Positions 22,733 to 30,955 of a stretch of 40,848 nucleotides of DNA are shown here, piece after piece. The DNA is taken from NCBI GenBank assembly GCA_938008415.1, contig CALLKI010000089.1, positions 1 to 40,848 on the forward strand, read 5' to 3'. Source of the DNA: an uncultured Luteimonas sp. Lineage in GTDB: Bacteria; Pseudomonadota; Gammaproteobacteria; Xanthomonadales; Xanthomonadaceae. Position 1 is the first letter of the stretch; every line of letters begins with the position of its first letter. A model generated the notes under the pieces. It was not told the origin of the DNA, did no database searches, and saw only the letters and a list, made by a program, of their open reading frames with translations. A program made the translations under genes and the position numbers.

Positions 22733-24910
22733 TTACTCGGTCCAGCGCCCGGGGCCGGTGGACGCGGGCAGGACCTGCGCCGCCAGCGCGCGGTCCCCGT
22801 CCAGCAGGCGCATGGCATCGACCAGGATCGCCGCCGACTCGCGCAGCAGCGGGTCCGGGCGCTTCTCCGCGGCCTTCTCGCGCTCGGCGTCGGCCACGAC
22901 GTCGCGCTCGTTGGCCTGCAGGCCGTCGTCCATCACCTCGGCCAGCGGATCGAGCTCGAGGCCCAGGCGCTTGCGCTCCTCCTGCCGGGCCTTGCGCTTG
23001 GCCTCCTGGCGGTCACGCTCGGCGCGCCGCTCGGCCTCGTTGAGGGTGACGTAGATCTTCTCGCGCTCGGCGCGGAACTCGTCCACGTCCTCCTTCCACC
23101 ACCGGAACTCGACGTCCTTCTCGACCCGCGCCTTGTGCAGCTCCTCCAGGCGCGGCAGCAGCATGGCGAAATTGCCGTAGCGCTCGTGCGGGACGCCTGC
23201 GATCTTGCGCCACGGCAGCGCGTTGTCGTAGGTGCTCTCGCCGAACTCGCTGGCATCCAGCGTCGCCGGGAACGCGATGTCCGGCTCCACGCCCTTGTTC
23301 TGGGTGCTGCTGCCGTCGGGCAGGAAGAACTGCGCGATGGTCAGCTTGACGTGGCCGTAGCGGTCGCCACCGTTGCCCGGCCAGCGGTCCAGCGGCACGA
23401 TGTTCTGCACCGTGCCCTTGCCGAAGGTGGTCTCGCCGATGACCAGTGCGCGGCCGTAGTCCTTGAGCGCGCCGGCCACGATCTCCGAGGCCGAGGCGGA
23501 ACGGCGGTTGACCAGCACCGCGAGCGGGCCGTCCCAGGCCACGCCGGCGTTGCGGTCGCCCTCGACCATGACCCGGCCGCCGGACTCTCGGACCTGCACC
23601 ACCGGCCCGCGGTCGATGAACAGGCCGGTCAGCTCGACCGCCTCGTTGAGCGAGCCGCCGCCGTTGTTGCGCAGGTCGAGCACCACGCCATCGATGCCGT
23701 CGGCCTTGAACTGCTGCAGGATGCGCGCCACGTCGCGGGTGGCCGAGGTGTACTCGCCGTTGCGCGAACGGCGGCTCTCGAAGTCCTGGTAGAACGCCGG
23801 CAGCTTGACCACGCCGATGCGCCGGGCCGGCACGCCGGGCACGCCCGACGGGACCTCGATCACCTCCGACTTGGCGGCCTGCTCCTCGAGCTTGATCTTC
23901 GCCCGGGTCAGGGTGACGCGGACCGGCTTGCTGTCGAGCGTGGCGCCGGCCGGGATCACGTCCAGCCGCACCTTCGTGCCCTTCGGGCCCTTGATCTTCT
24001 CGACCACATCGTCGATGCGCCAGCCGATCACGTCCTCCATCGGCCCGCTGTCGCCCTGGCCGACGGCGACGATGCGGTCGCCGACGCGGAGCTTGCCGCT
24101 GAGGATCGCCGGGCCGCCGGCGATCAGCTCGCGGATCACCACCACGTCGTCCTGCTTCTGCAGCTGCGCGCCGATGCCCTCCAGCGACAGCGACATGCTC
24201 TGGTTGAACAGTTTCGCCGTGCGCGGGTTCATGTAGTCGGTGTGCGGGTCGACCGTGGCGGTGTAGGCGTTGAGGAAGGTCTGGAACGCATCCTCCTGGT
24301 TCAGTGCGTCGACGCTCTTGGCCAGGTTGAGGTAGCGCTTGTCCAGGGTCTTGCGGATCTCGTCCGGCTGCTTGCCGGCAAGCTTGAGCCGCAGCCAGTC
24401 GTTGCGCACGGACTGCCGCCACAGCTGGTCGAGCGTCGCGGCATCGGCCCATGGGGCGTCCTTGCGGTCGTACTCCCAGCGGTCGTCACCGTCGAAGCGG
24501 AAGATGTCCTGCTTCAGCAGCGAGCGCGCGTACTCCATGCGCTCGGCGACGCGCTGCTTGTAGCGCGCGAAGATGAGGTACGCGGGCTCGAGGTTTCCGG
24601 TGCGGATGTCCTGGGGGAGGCTGGGCTTGAACTGCTCGAACTCCTCGATGTCCTGCACCGTGAAGAACAGCTTGTTGCCGTCGAGCGCCTTCAGGTAGTT
24701 GTCGAAGATCTCCTGCGGCATCGACTCGTCGATCGGCCGCGGGCGATAGGCGTAGCGGCTGTCCGACAGCAGCCCGTAGACGAGTTTCGCCGCCGTGACC
24801 TGCTCCGTGGTGGGCGTGGTCGGCAGGGTCTCGCGCGCGGACTGGGCCACCGTCGCGAACGACAGCGCCAGCGCGACCAGCAGGGCGGGGAGGAAGCGGC
24901 GGACTTTCAT
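22733..24910 (-). CDS. prc: Tail-specific (carboxy-terminal processing) protease
   Basis: This 725-residue periplasmic protease cleaves proteins at C-terminal nonpolar tails and trims envelope targets such as peptidoglycan hydrolases. After the signal peptide (MKVRRFLPALLVALALSFATVAQSA) come the helical N-terminal Tsp domain (about 40-230) and a PDZ domain (about 240-330, EGIGAQLQKQDDVVVIRELIAGGPA). The S41 protease core shows catalytic Ser473 (SASASE), Asp484 (KDYGRA) and Lys498 (TTFGKG). The C-terminal DUF3340 region (about 570-725) is rich in charged helices. Length and layout match E. coli Prc. The lipA gene ends 149 bp upstream, leaving room for an own promoter. Confidence 0.95.
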   Translation of the reverse strand: MKVRRFLPALLVALALSFATVAQSARETLPTTPTTEQVTAAKLVYGLLSDSRYAYRPRPIDESMPQEIFDNYLKALDGNKLFFTVQDIEEFEQFKPSLPQDIRTGNLEPAYLIFARYKQRVAERMEYARSLLKQDIFRFDGDDRWEYDRKDAPWADAATLDQLWRQSVRNDWLRLKLAGKQPDEIRKTLDKRYLNLAKSVDALNQEDAFQTFLNAYTATVDPHTDYMNPRTAKLFNQSMSLSLEGIGAQLQKQDDVVVIRELIAGGPAILSGKLRVGDRIVAVGQGDSGPMEDVIGWRIDDVVEKIKGPKGTKVRLDVIPAGATLDSKPVRVTLTRAKIKLEEQAAKSEVIEVPSGVPGVPARRIGVVKLPAFYQDFESRRSRNGEYTSATRDVARILQQFKADGIDGVVLDLRNNGGGSLNEAVELTGLFIDRGPVVQVRESGGRVMVEGDRNAGVAWDGPLAVLVNRRSASASEIVAGALKDYGRALVIGETTFGKGTVQNIVPLDRWPGNGGDRYGHVKLTIAQFFLPDGSSTQNKGVEPDIAFPATLDASEFGESTYDNALPWRKIAGVPHERYGNFAMLLPRLEELHKARVEKDVEFRWWKEDVDEFRAEREKIYVTLNEAERRAERDRQEAKRKARQEERKRLGLELDPLAEVMDDGLQANERDVVADAEREKAAEKRPDPLLRESAAILVDAMRLLDGDRALAAQVLPASTGPGRWTE

Positions 24911-25059
24911 CGGGTCGGGTTTCCGGTTCGGCAGGGGCAGTCTCTTGCCCGGATTGGGACCTGCGGCAGTGCCGGAAGTTGCACCCGCCGCGCGCTTCAC
25001 TGTACCGCCAAACCGGGCGCGGTCCTGAATGTTTCCCTTTCGGCGGCCCCCGGGGCGTG

Positions 25060-26067
25060 TCAGGCGACGAGGCCGGCCCCCGCGGCCTGCCGGTCGGCAT
25101 GGTAGGAGGAACGGACCAGCGGGCCGGAGGCCACGTGGGTGAAGCCCAGGGCCATGCCGTACTCCTCCAGCGCCTTGAACTCCTCCGGCGTCCAGTAGCG
25201 CAGCACCGGGTGGTGGTGGCGGGACGGCTGCAGGTACTGGCCGATGGTGACCATGTCCACGTCGTGGGCACGCAGGTCGCGCAGGGTAGCCTGCACCTGC
25301 TCCATGGCCTCGCCCAAGCCGAGCATGATGCCGGACTTGGTCGGGATGTCCGGGTGCTGCGCCTTGAACCGCTTGAGCAGGGTCAGCGACCACTGGTAGT
25401 CGGCACCGGGACGGACGTTGCGGTACAGCTCCGGCACGGTCTCGACGTTGTGGTTGAACACGTCCGGCGGCGCCTGCGCCAGGATCTCCAGCGCGCGCTC
25501 CATGCGCCCCTTGCCGCGGAAGTCCGGGGTCAGGATCTCGATCCGGATCCCGGGCACCGCCCCGCGGACCGCGCGGATGCAGTCGACGAAGTGCTGGGCG
25601 CCGCCGTCGCGCAGGTCGTCGCGGTCCACCGAGGTGATGACCACGTACTTCAGGCCCATGTCGGCGATGGTCCGGGCCAGGCTGCCCGGCTCCTCCGGGT
25701 CCGGCGGCTTCGGCCGGCCGTGGGCGACGTCGCAGAACGAACAGCGGCGTGTGCAGACCTCGCCGAGGATCATGAAGGTGGCGGTGCCGTGGCCGAAGCA
25801 CTCGTGGATGTTCGGGCAGCTGGCCTCCTCGCACACCGTCACCAGGCGGTTGGCGCGCAGCTTGTGCTTGAGCGCGGCGACCGAACCGTCGGACGGGATG
25901 CGCACGCGGATCCACGAGGGCTTGCGCAGCACCGGCGCCTCGGCGAACTGCACCGGCGAGCGCGCCATCTTCTCGGCCGCGACCTGGCGCACGCCCGGCT
26001 CCAGCGACGGCGCCGCGGAAGAGGTGACGACCTCGATCGGGATCGAACGCGTGCGGGAATCGGACAT
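25060..26067 (-). CDS. lipA: Lipoyl synthase
   Basis: This 335-residue radical-SAM enzyme inserts two sulfurs into protein-bound octanoyl groups to make lipoyl cofactor. Both iron-sulfur clusters are visible: auxiliary cysteines Cys79, Cys84 and Cys90 (CEEASCPNIHEC) and SAM-cluster cysteines Cys105, Cys109 and Cys112 (CTRRCSFC). The C-terminal RSSYHAD carries the serine that ligates the auxiliary cluster. YVVITSVDRDDLRDGGA and HNVETVPELYRNVRPGADY are family hallmarks. It starts 8 bp after the lipB stop, so it is in the same unit. The N terminus (residues 1 to about 35) is variable, and the start is chosen as the ATG directly following lipB. Confidence 0.97.
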   Translation of the reverse strand: MSDSRTRSIPIEVVTSSAAPSLEPGVRQVAAEKMARSPVQFAEAPVLRKPSWIRVRIPSDGSVAALKHKLRANRLVTVCEEASCPNIHECFGHGTATFMILGEVCTRRCSFCDVAHGRPKPPDPEEPGSLARTIADMGLKYVVITSVDRDDLRDGGAQHFVDCIRAVRGAVPGIRIEILTPDFRGKGRMERALEILAQAPPDVFNHNVETVPELYRNVRPGADYQWSLTLLKRFKAQHPDIPTKSGIMLGLGEAMEQVQATLRDLRAHDVDMVTIGQYLQPSRHHHPVLRYWTPEEFKALEEYGMALGFTHVASGPLVRSSYHADRQAAGAGLVA

Positions 26068-26075
26068 GGGAAGGC

Positions 26076-26750
26076 TCAGGCGGCTTGCGATGCGGCGAAT
26101 TCCGGCGGCGGCGCGGCCTGCAGCCGCAGCCCGAACTGGCGCGCCAGCTGGTCCAGCAGCACCGGCTTGACCTCCTCCACGCCGGAAGGGCCGCCCAAGT
26201 CTAGCACCGAGGTCACCCGCAGCCCGGCGTAGCCGCAGGGATTGATGCGCCGGAACGGCTCCAGGTCCATCGCGATGTTGAACGCCAGGCCGTGGAACGC
26301 GCGGCCGTGGCGCACACGGATGCCGAGCGAGGCGATCTTGGCGTCGCCGACGTACACCCCGGGCGCCCCCTCGCGGCGCACGCCCGTGATGTTCCACTCG
26401 GCCAGGGTGTCGATGACCGCCTGCTCGAGCCGGCAGACGTATTCGCGCACGCCGATCCCGAGCCGCCGCAGGTCGAGCAGCGGGTAGGCCACGATCTGGC
26501 CGGGGCCGTGGTAGGTCACCTGGCCGCCGCGGTCGACGTGGATCACCGGGATGTCGCCCGGCATCAGCACGTGCTCGGCCTTCCCCGCCTGGCCCAGCGT
26601 GAACACCGGGTCGTGCTCGACCAGCCAGATCTCGTCCGGCGTGCCTTCGTCGCGCTCGGAGGTGAAACGCTGCATCCCGCGCCACACCGGCTCGTAGGCC
26701 TGGCGCCCGAGGTCGCGGACAAGGGCAACGGGGAGGCTCACAGCGTCCAT
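26076..26750 (-). CDS. lipB: Octanoyltransferase
   Basis: This 224-residue enzyme moves octanoate from acyl carrier protein to lipoyl domains, the step before LipA. The thioester Cys172 (INPCGY) and its Lys138 (GDAKIASLG) are present, with RGGQVTYHGPGQIVAYPLLDL and EGAPGVYVG as family motifs. The start ATG 26750 overlaps the ybeD gene by 13 bp, a strong sign of coupling. Size and motifs are normal. Confidence 0.96.
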   Translation of the reverse strand: MDAVSLPVALVRDLGRQAYEPVWRGMQRFTSERDEGTPDEIWLVEHDPVFTLGQAGKAEHVLMPGDIPVIHVDRGGQVTYHGPGQIVAYPLLDLRRLGIGVREYVCRLEQAVIDTLAEWNITGVRREGAPGVYVGDAKIASLGIRVRHGRAFHGLAFNIAMDLEPFRRINPCGYAGLRVTSVLDLGGPSGVEEVKPVLLDQLARQFGLRLQAAPPPEFAASQAA

Positions 26751-27019
26751 TTCACTTCCGGGTGTGCGCGCAGCGCGACGTGCGCGGCCTCGTACTGGGC
26801 GCGGTCGGCGGCATGGAACGACAGCCGGACCGAGACATAGCGCCCGCCGCTGGACTCGCGCAGGGACAGGGTCTCCTCCAGCACGCGGATGCCCGCCTCG
26901 CGCAGCACCCGCGGCACCTCCGCCTCCAGCCCGGCCCCGGCCGCGCCCATGGCGGTGATCTCGAAGACCCCCGGGAACTGGAAGCCGTGTTCCGGATTGC
27001 TGGAGCGGATGCCGATCAT
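26738..27019 (-). CDS. ybeD: YbeD/DUF493 small protein
   Basis: This 93-residue protein of the UPF0250 family has an ACT-like alpha/beta fold, with GFQFPGVFEITAMG at the N terminus and ending in ALRAHPEVKWTL. E. coli has the same order, dacA-ybeD-lipB-lipA. The function is not established; the gene context links it to lipoate metabolism. A consensus-like promoter lies directly upstream and puts the transcription start at or next to the ATG, so this mRNA is probably leaderless. Confidence 0.92.
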   Translation of the reverse strand: MIGIRSSNPEHGFQFPGVFEITAMGAAGAGLEAEVPRVLREAGIRVLEETLSLRESSGGRYVSVRLSFHAADRAQYEAAHVALRAHPEVKWTL

Positions 27020-27025
27020 CCGGCA

Positions 27026-27054
27026 ATTATCGGGGCGGCCGGGGCAAATCCCAA
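27026..27054 (-). promoter_or_regulatory. Promoter of ybeD-lipB-lipA
   Basis: On the minus strand TTGGGA (27049-27054) and GATAAT (27026-27031) are separated by exactly 17 bp. The -10 ends 6 nt before the ATG at 27019, so the transcript probably starts at the start codon. Confidence 0.7.
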
Positions 27055-27145
27055 GCCGCGGCGCCCGGGGCCCGGGCCGGGAGCGGTGCCCCGCCGGCGG
27101 GCCCTGCGGCCCCCCGTTCCGGCGCGTCCGCCTCCCCGCCGTAAC

Positions 27146-27172
27146 GGAAGGGCCGGCTTCGCCGGCCCTTCC
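27146..27172 (-). terminator. Hairpin terminator of dacC
   Basis: GGAAGGGCCGGC (27146-27157) pairs perfectly with GCCGGCCCTTCC (27161-27172) across a 3-nt loop, 23 nt after the dacC stop. It separates the cell-wall genes from the ybeD promoter. Confidence 0.75.
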
Positions 27173-27195
27173 CCTTTCCACGCCGTGGATGGCGC

Positions 27196-28443
27196 TCAGA
27201 TCGAGTACCACCACATCAGGAATTCGTGCCACAGGCGCTTGAAGAAGCCGGCCTTCTCCACGTCCTCCAGCGCCACCAGCGGGCTCTCGGCAATCACCTT
27301 GCCGTCGAGCACCACCCTGACCCGGCCCAGCTCCTGGCCCTTGGCGATCGGCGCGACCAGGGCCTTGGGCACGTCCATCGACGGCTTCAGGTGCGCGTAG
27401 CGGCCGCGCGGCATGCTGACCAGCAGCGGTTCTGCGACGCCGAGCCGCAGCTCGTTGGCCTTGCCCTTCCATACCCGCTGCGTGGCGACCGGCTGGTCGG
27501 CGTCGTACAGCACGTGGGTCTCGAAGAAGCGGAAGCCCCAGTTGAGCAACGCGAGCGAGTCGTTGGCGCGCTGCGCCTCGCTGGTCGAGCCCATCACCAC
27601 CGAGATCAGGCGCTGGTCGCCGCGCTTGGCCGAGGCCATCAGGCAGTAGCCCGCGCCGGAATGGTGGCCGGTCTTGATCCCGTCCACGCTCTGGTCACGC
27701 CACAGCAGGACGTTGCGGTTGCGCTGGGTGATCGGGCCGACCGTGAACTCCCTGATCGCGTTGTAGGCGTAGGTCTCGGGGAAGTCGCGGATCAGCGCGC
27801 GGCCCAGCAATGCCAGGTCCCGCGCCGTGGAGTAGTGGTCCGGGTCGGACAAGCCGTGCGAATTGACGAAGTGGGAGTTCTTCATCCCGATCTTGCGGGC
27901 GTAGGCGTTCATCAGCGCGGCGAACGCCTCCTCGCTGCCGGCGACGTGCTCGGCCAGCGCGATCGCGGCGTCGTTGCCCGACTGCACAACCATGCCCTTC
28001 TCCATGTCCACCAGCGGCGCGGTCTGGTTGACGGGGAAGCCGCTGAAGCTGCCGTCGGTGCCCGCACCGCCCTTGCGCCAGGCGTTCTCGGTCATCATCA
28101 CCTGGTCGTCCGGGCGGACCTTGCCGGCCTTCATCTCGGCCGCGATCACGTAGCTGGTCAGCACCTTGGTCAGGCTGGCCGGCTCGACGCGCTCGTCGAC
28201 GTTGTGGCCCGCCAGGATCTGGCCGGTGGCGTAGTCCATCAGCAGCCAGGCCTTGCCGACGACGGGCGGCGGCGGCGGGACCGGCAGCTCCTCGCCCGGC
28301 GTGGCCTGCGGCGGGGCCGCCGTGGCCGCGTCCTGCGCGGGGGATTGCGCGGCGGCGAGGCCGGCCGCGGCGATGCAGAGCGCGACGACCACGGCGACGC
28401 GCGCGGAAGAGAGGGCGTTGCGGAGTTTCTCGGACAGTCTCAT
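27196..28443 (-). CDS. dacC: Penicillin-binding protein 5/6-type D,D-carboxypeptidase
   Basis: This 415-residue periplasmic enzyme removes the terminal D-Ala from peptidoglycan stem peptides. A signal peptide (about residues 1-32) is followed by an unusually proline-rich linker (PPQATPGEELPVPPPPPVVG). The active-site triads of S11 peptidases are intact: Ser90-x-x-Lys93 (ASLTK), SGN (QSGNDAA) and Lys257-Thr-Gly (GIKTGHHSG). A C-terminal beta domain ends in an amphipathic anchor (FFKRLWHEFLMWWYSI) that binds the inner membrane. It follows rlpA after 60 bp with a small hairpin between. DacA and DacC cannot be told apart by sequence alone. Confidence 0.95.
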   Translation of the reverse strand: MRLSEKLRNALSSARVAVVVALCIAAAGLAAAQSPAQDAATAAPPQATPGEELPVPPPPPVVGKAWLLMDYATGQILAGHNVDERVEPASLTKVLTSYVIAAEMKAGKVRPDDQVMMTENAWRKGGAGTDGSFSGFPVNQTAPLVDMEKGMVVQSGNDAAIALAEHVAGSEEAFAALMNAYARKIGMKNSHFVNSHGLSDPDHYSTARDLALLGRALIRDFPETYAYNAIREFTVGPITQRNRNVLLWRDQSVDGIKTGHHSGAGYCLMASAKRGDQRLISVVMGSTSEAQRANDSLALLNWGFRFFETHVLYDADQPVATQRVWKGKANELRLGVAEPLLVSMPRGRYAHLKPSMDVPKALVAPIAKGQELGRVRVVLDGKVIAESPLVALEDVEKAGFFKRLWHEFLMWWYSI

Positions 28444-28463
28444 CGGGATCGGGATTCCTCTGC

Positions 28464-28482
28464 CGCGGATCGTGCATCCGCG
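28464..28482 (-). other. Short inverted repeat between rlpA and dacC
   Basis: CGCGGAT (28464-28470) and ATCCGCG (28476-28482) form a 7-bp stem with a 5-nt loop in the 60-bp gap. A processing or attenuation role is possible. Confidence 0.3.
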
Positions 28483-28503
28483 AACGGTGGGAGATCATGG
28501 AGT

Positions 28504-29745
28504 TTAATCACGGACGATCCTCGGGGTGCCGAAGCCCAGACCGCTGATGCGCGAGGCGAGTTCCGGCACGGCGGATTCGGCCACCGGCCCCACGCGCAGC
28601 CGCCAGACCGGGCGGCCGCCGGATACGCCGTCCTGCAGCCGCACCGGATCCAGTCCCGCGCGCTGCAGCATTGCCAGGGCATGTTCGGCATTGGTCCGCG
28701 AGGCGAAGGCGGCGACCTGGAGGACCACGCCGCCGGGCGTGCCGGGCGTTGCCGGCGCGGGCTGCGCCGCACCCGGACGGGTGGACGGGGCAGCCGGGGC
28801 GGCTGCCGGGCCCGGCCCGGGCGCCGCGGCGGCGGGCGCGGGCGTGCCCGGCCTGCCGGTCGCCACCCGCACCTGGCGCGCCGCCATCCAGGCGTCGAAT
28901 TCGTCCGCGGTCATCACCTTGCCGTCGCGGGACATGTCGAAGCGCCACTCGCCCTCCCCGCCCGTCGCCCGTGCGGTGCCGGCGACGGCATTGGCCGGCA
29001 GGGATTCGACCAGGCTGTCCATCGGGCTGCGCGAGGCGGCGTCACTGGCCGGAGCGCGCGCGGGAGCCCCGGCCCGCGCCAGGACCGGTTCCCTGCCCGG
29101 CACCAGCCCGCGCACTTCCACCCGGCCGGTGCCCTGGCGGTGGATGCCGAGCCTGACCGCGGCGGCGTAGCTGAGGTCGATCAGGCGGCCCTCGTGGAAC
29201 GGCCCGCGGTCGTTCACCCGCACCACCACCGACCTGCCGTTCTCCAGGTTGGTGACCCGCGCGTAGCTGGGCAGCGGCAGCGTGCGGTGCGCGGCGGTGA
29301 AGGCGTACATGTCGTAGACCTCCTGGTTGGAGGTGCGACGCCCGTGGAACTTGCCGCCGTAGTACGAGGCGATGCCGGTCTCGACGTAGCCCTCGGCGGT
29401 GTCGAGCACGTGGTAGGTCCTGCCGAGCACCTGGTACGGCGAACGGTTGCCCACCGGCGAACGCGGCTCGTGCACCACCTCGGGCTCGGGGATGCACTCG
29501 ATCAGCGGGATGTCCTCCGGCACCCAGTCGCGCTCGCCCGGCCGGAACAGCCCGCCGGCCACGTAGTCGCCACGCTTGGACGGGTCCTCCTGCGCCGGCG
29601 GATACGGCGAGGCGCCGTCGCACTCCGGGGGAACGCCTGCCGGCGCGGGGACGGGCGCGGCCACCGGGGGCGGCACCGGCTTCTTCGGCGCGCCGCTGCA
29701 GGCGGCCAGCAGCAGTGCCAGTGCCGCGAACCAGCCCGCCCTCAT
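28504..29745 (-). CDS. rlpA: Septal ring lytic transglycosylase RlpA
   Basis: This 413-residue outer-membrane lipoprotein (lipobox LLLAAC, Cys16) cleaves glycan strands that lack stem peptides at the division site. A proline-rich linker is followed by the double-psi beta-barrel (about residues 135-225: GIASYYGGKFHGRRTSNQEVYDM, RVTNLENGRSVVVRVNDRGPF). A C-terminal SPOR domain (about 335-410, VVLQVAAFASRTNAEHALAMLQRAG) binds denuded glycan. Between them lies an EF-hand-like loop beginning at Asp270 (DMSRDGKVMTAD), followed by a Pro/Ala-rich low-complexity stretch. I do not recall such a loop in E. coli RlpA. The start overlaps the mltB stop by 4 bp (ATGA). Confidence 0.93.
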   Translation of the reverse strand: MRAGWFAALALLLAACSGAPKKPVPPPVAAPVPAPAGVPPECDGASPYPPAQEDPSKRGDYVAGGLFRPGERDWVPEDIPLIECIPEPEVVHEPRSPVGNRSPYQVLGRTYHVLDTAEGYVETGIASYYGGKFHGRRTSNQEVYDMYAFTAAHRTLPLPSYARVTNLENGRSVVVRVNDRGPFHEGRLIDLSYAAAVRLGIHRQGTGRVEVRGLVPGREPVLARAGAPARAPASDAASRSPMDSLVESLPANAVAGTARATGGEGEWRFDMSRDGKVMTADEFDAWMAARQVRVATGRPGTPAPAAAAPGPGPAAAPAAPSTRPGAAQPAPATPGTPGGVVLQVAAFASRTNAEHALAMLQRAGLDPVRLQDGVSGGRPVWRLRVGPVAESAVPELASRISGLGFGTPRIVRD

Positions 29746-30887
29746 CGCACTCCGATGCCCTGCCGGATGGCCTGCGACAACTGGTACACCGCCAGCGAAT
29801 ACATCGGCGAGCGGTTGTAGCGCGAGATGACGTAGAAGTTGCGGAACGCAAGCCAGTACTCGGGGCCGGCGTCGCCCTGCAGGGTGAGCAGGGTGGCGCC
29901 CTCGGCCACGGGCTCGCCCGGCGCCGGGCGGTAGCCGCGCGCGGCCAGCCACGCCAGCGGATACACCGGGTCCAGCGACCCGGGCGCAAAGTCCTCCGCG
30001 CCCGGATCGCGCACCGCGCGCGCGACCACCGGCTGCCCGCGCTCCCAGCCGTGCGCCACGAAGTAGTTGGCGATCGAGGCGAACACGTCCGCCTTGTTCA
30101 CCAGAAGGTCACGGCGTCCATCGCCGTCGCCGTCGCGGCCCCACAGCCGGTAGCTGGACGGCATGAACTGGCCCATGCCCATCGCGCCGGCGTAGCTGCC
30201 CTTGATCGCGGTGATGTCCAGGTGCGGCTCTTCCTGCTCCAGCGCGAACAGGTGCGCCAGTTCGGCGGCGAAGAACGGCGCGCGCTTGGGATAGCCGAAG
30301 GCCAAGGTGTACAGCGCGTCGAGCACGCGGTAGCTGCCGGCGACGCGGCCGTAGCCGGTTTCCACGCCGATGATCGCGACGATCATTTCCGCGGGCACGC
30401 CGGTCTGCGCGGCGACCCGCTCCAGCGCCTCGCGGTTGGCCCGGTAGAAGGCGACGCCGCCGTCGATCCGTGCCGGGTTGACGAACATCGGGCGGTATTC
30501 ATGCCACTGCCGGACCTTCTCGGCGGGGCGCTCCATCGCATCGATGATGCTCTGCCGGTGCGCGGCCTTCGCCAGCGTCGCGCGCACGTGCGCCGGGTCC
30601 ACGCCCCAGGTGGACGCGGCATAGGCCACGAAGTTGTCGATCCGCTGCTGCAGCGGGATCGACGGGTCGGTCACGCTCTCCGGCGCGGCCGGGCGTTCCG
30701 GCGGCTGCGGCACCGGTGGCAGCAGTGCCGGCGCGGGCTCGGCAGGCTCCGCCGCGGGCGTGGCCGGCGCCACGGGCACGGCGGCGGCACCGTGGGCGGC
30801 AGGACCGGGGCTGGCCTGGGTCGCGCATGCGCCCAGCACGAACGGCAACAGCAGGAGGAAGGAACGCATTGCGCTGGCTGGCTTCAT
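29742..30887 (-). CDS. mltB: Membrane-bound lytic transglycosylase B
   Basis: This 381-residue lipoprotein (lipobox VLGAC) breaks glycan strands into 1,6-anhydro products. The Slt35-type catalytic Glu176 sits in IIGVETGYGR. AGAMGMGQFMPSSYRLWG is the family core, and GRDGDGDGRRDL is the calcium-binding EF-hand described in E. coli Slt35. An N-terminal linker rich in Ala/Pro (about 25-65) separates lipid anchor and enzyme. ATG 30887 (MKPASAMRSF) is chosen over ATG 30869; both keep the lipobox, and neither has a good ribosome site. TACCCT 8 nt before 30887 could be a -10 element. rodA ends 68 bp upstream. Confidence 0.94.
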   Translation of the reverse strand: MKPASAMRSFLLLLPFVLGACATQASPGPAAHGAAAVPVAPATPAAEPAEPAPALLPPVPQPPERPAAPESVTDPSIPLQQRIDNFVAYAASTWGVDPAHVRATLAKAAHRQSIIDAMERPAEKVRQWHEYRPMFVNPARIDGGVAFYRANREALERVAAQTGVPAEMIVAIIGVETGYGRVAGSYRVLDALYTLAFGYPKRAPFFAAELAHLFALEQEEPHLDITAIKGSYAGAMGMGQFMPSSYRLWGRDGDGDGRRDLLVNKADVFASIANYFVAHGWERGQPVVARAVRDPGAEDFAPGSLDPVYPLAWLAARGYRPAPGEPVAEGATLLTLQGDAGPEYWLAFRNFYVISRYNRSPMYSLAVYQLSQAIRQGIGVR

Positions 30888-30955
30888 CGGCGCGCAGGGT
30901 AGCATGCGACCGCGCGCGCGTGACCCGGCCGGCGGGCACGCGGTTCGCGTTGCGC

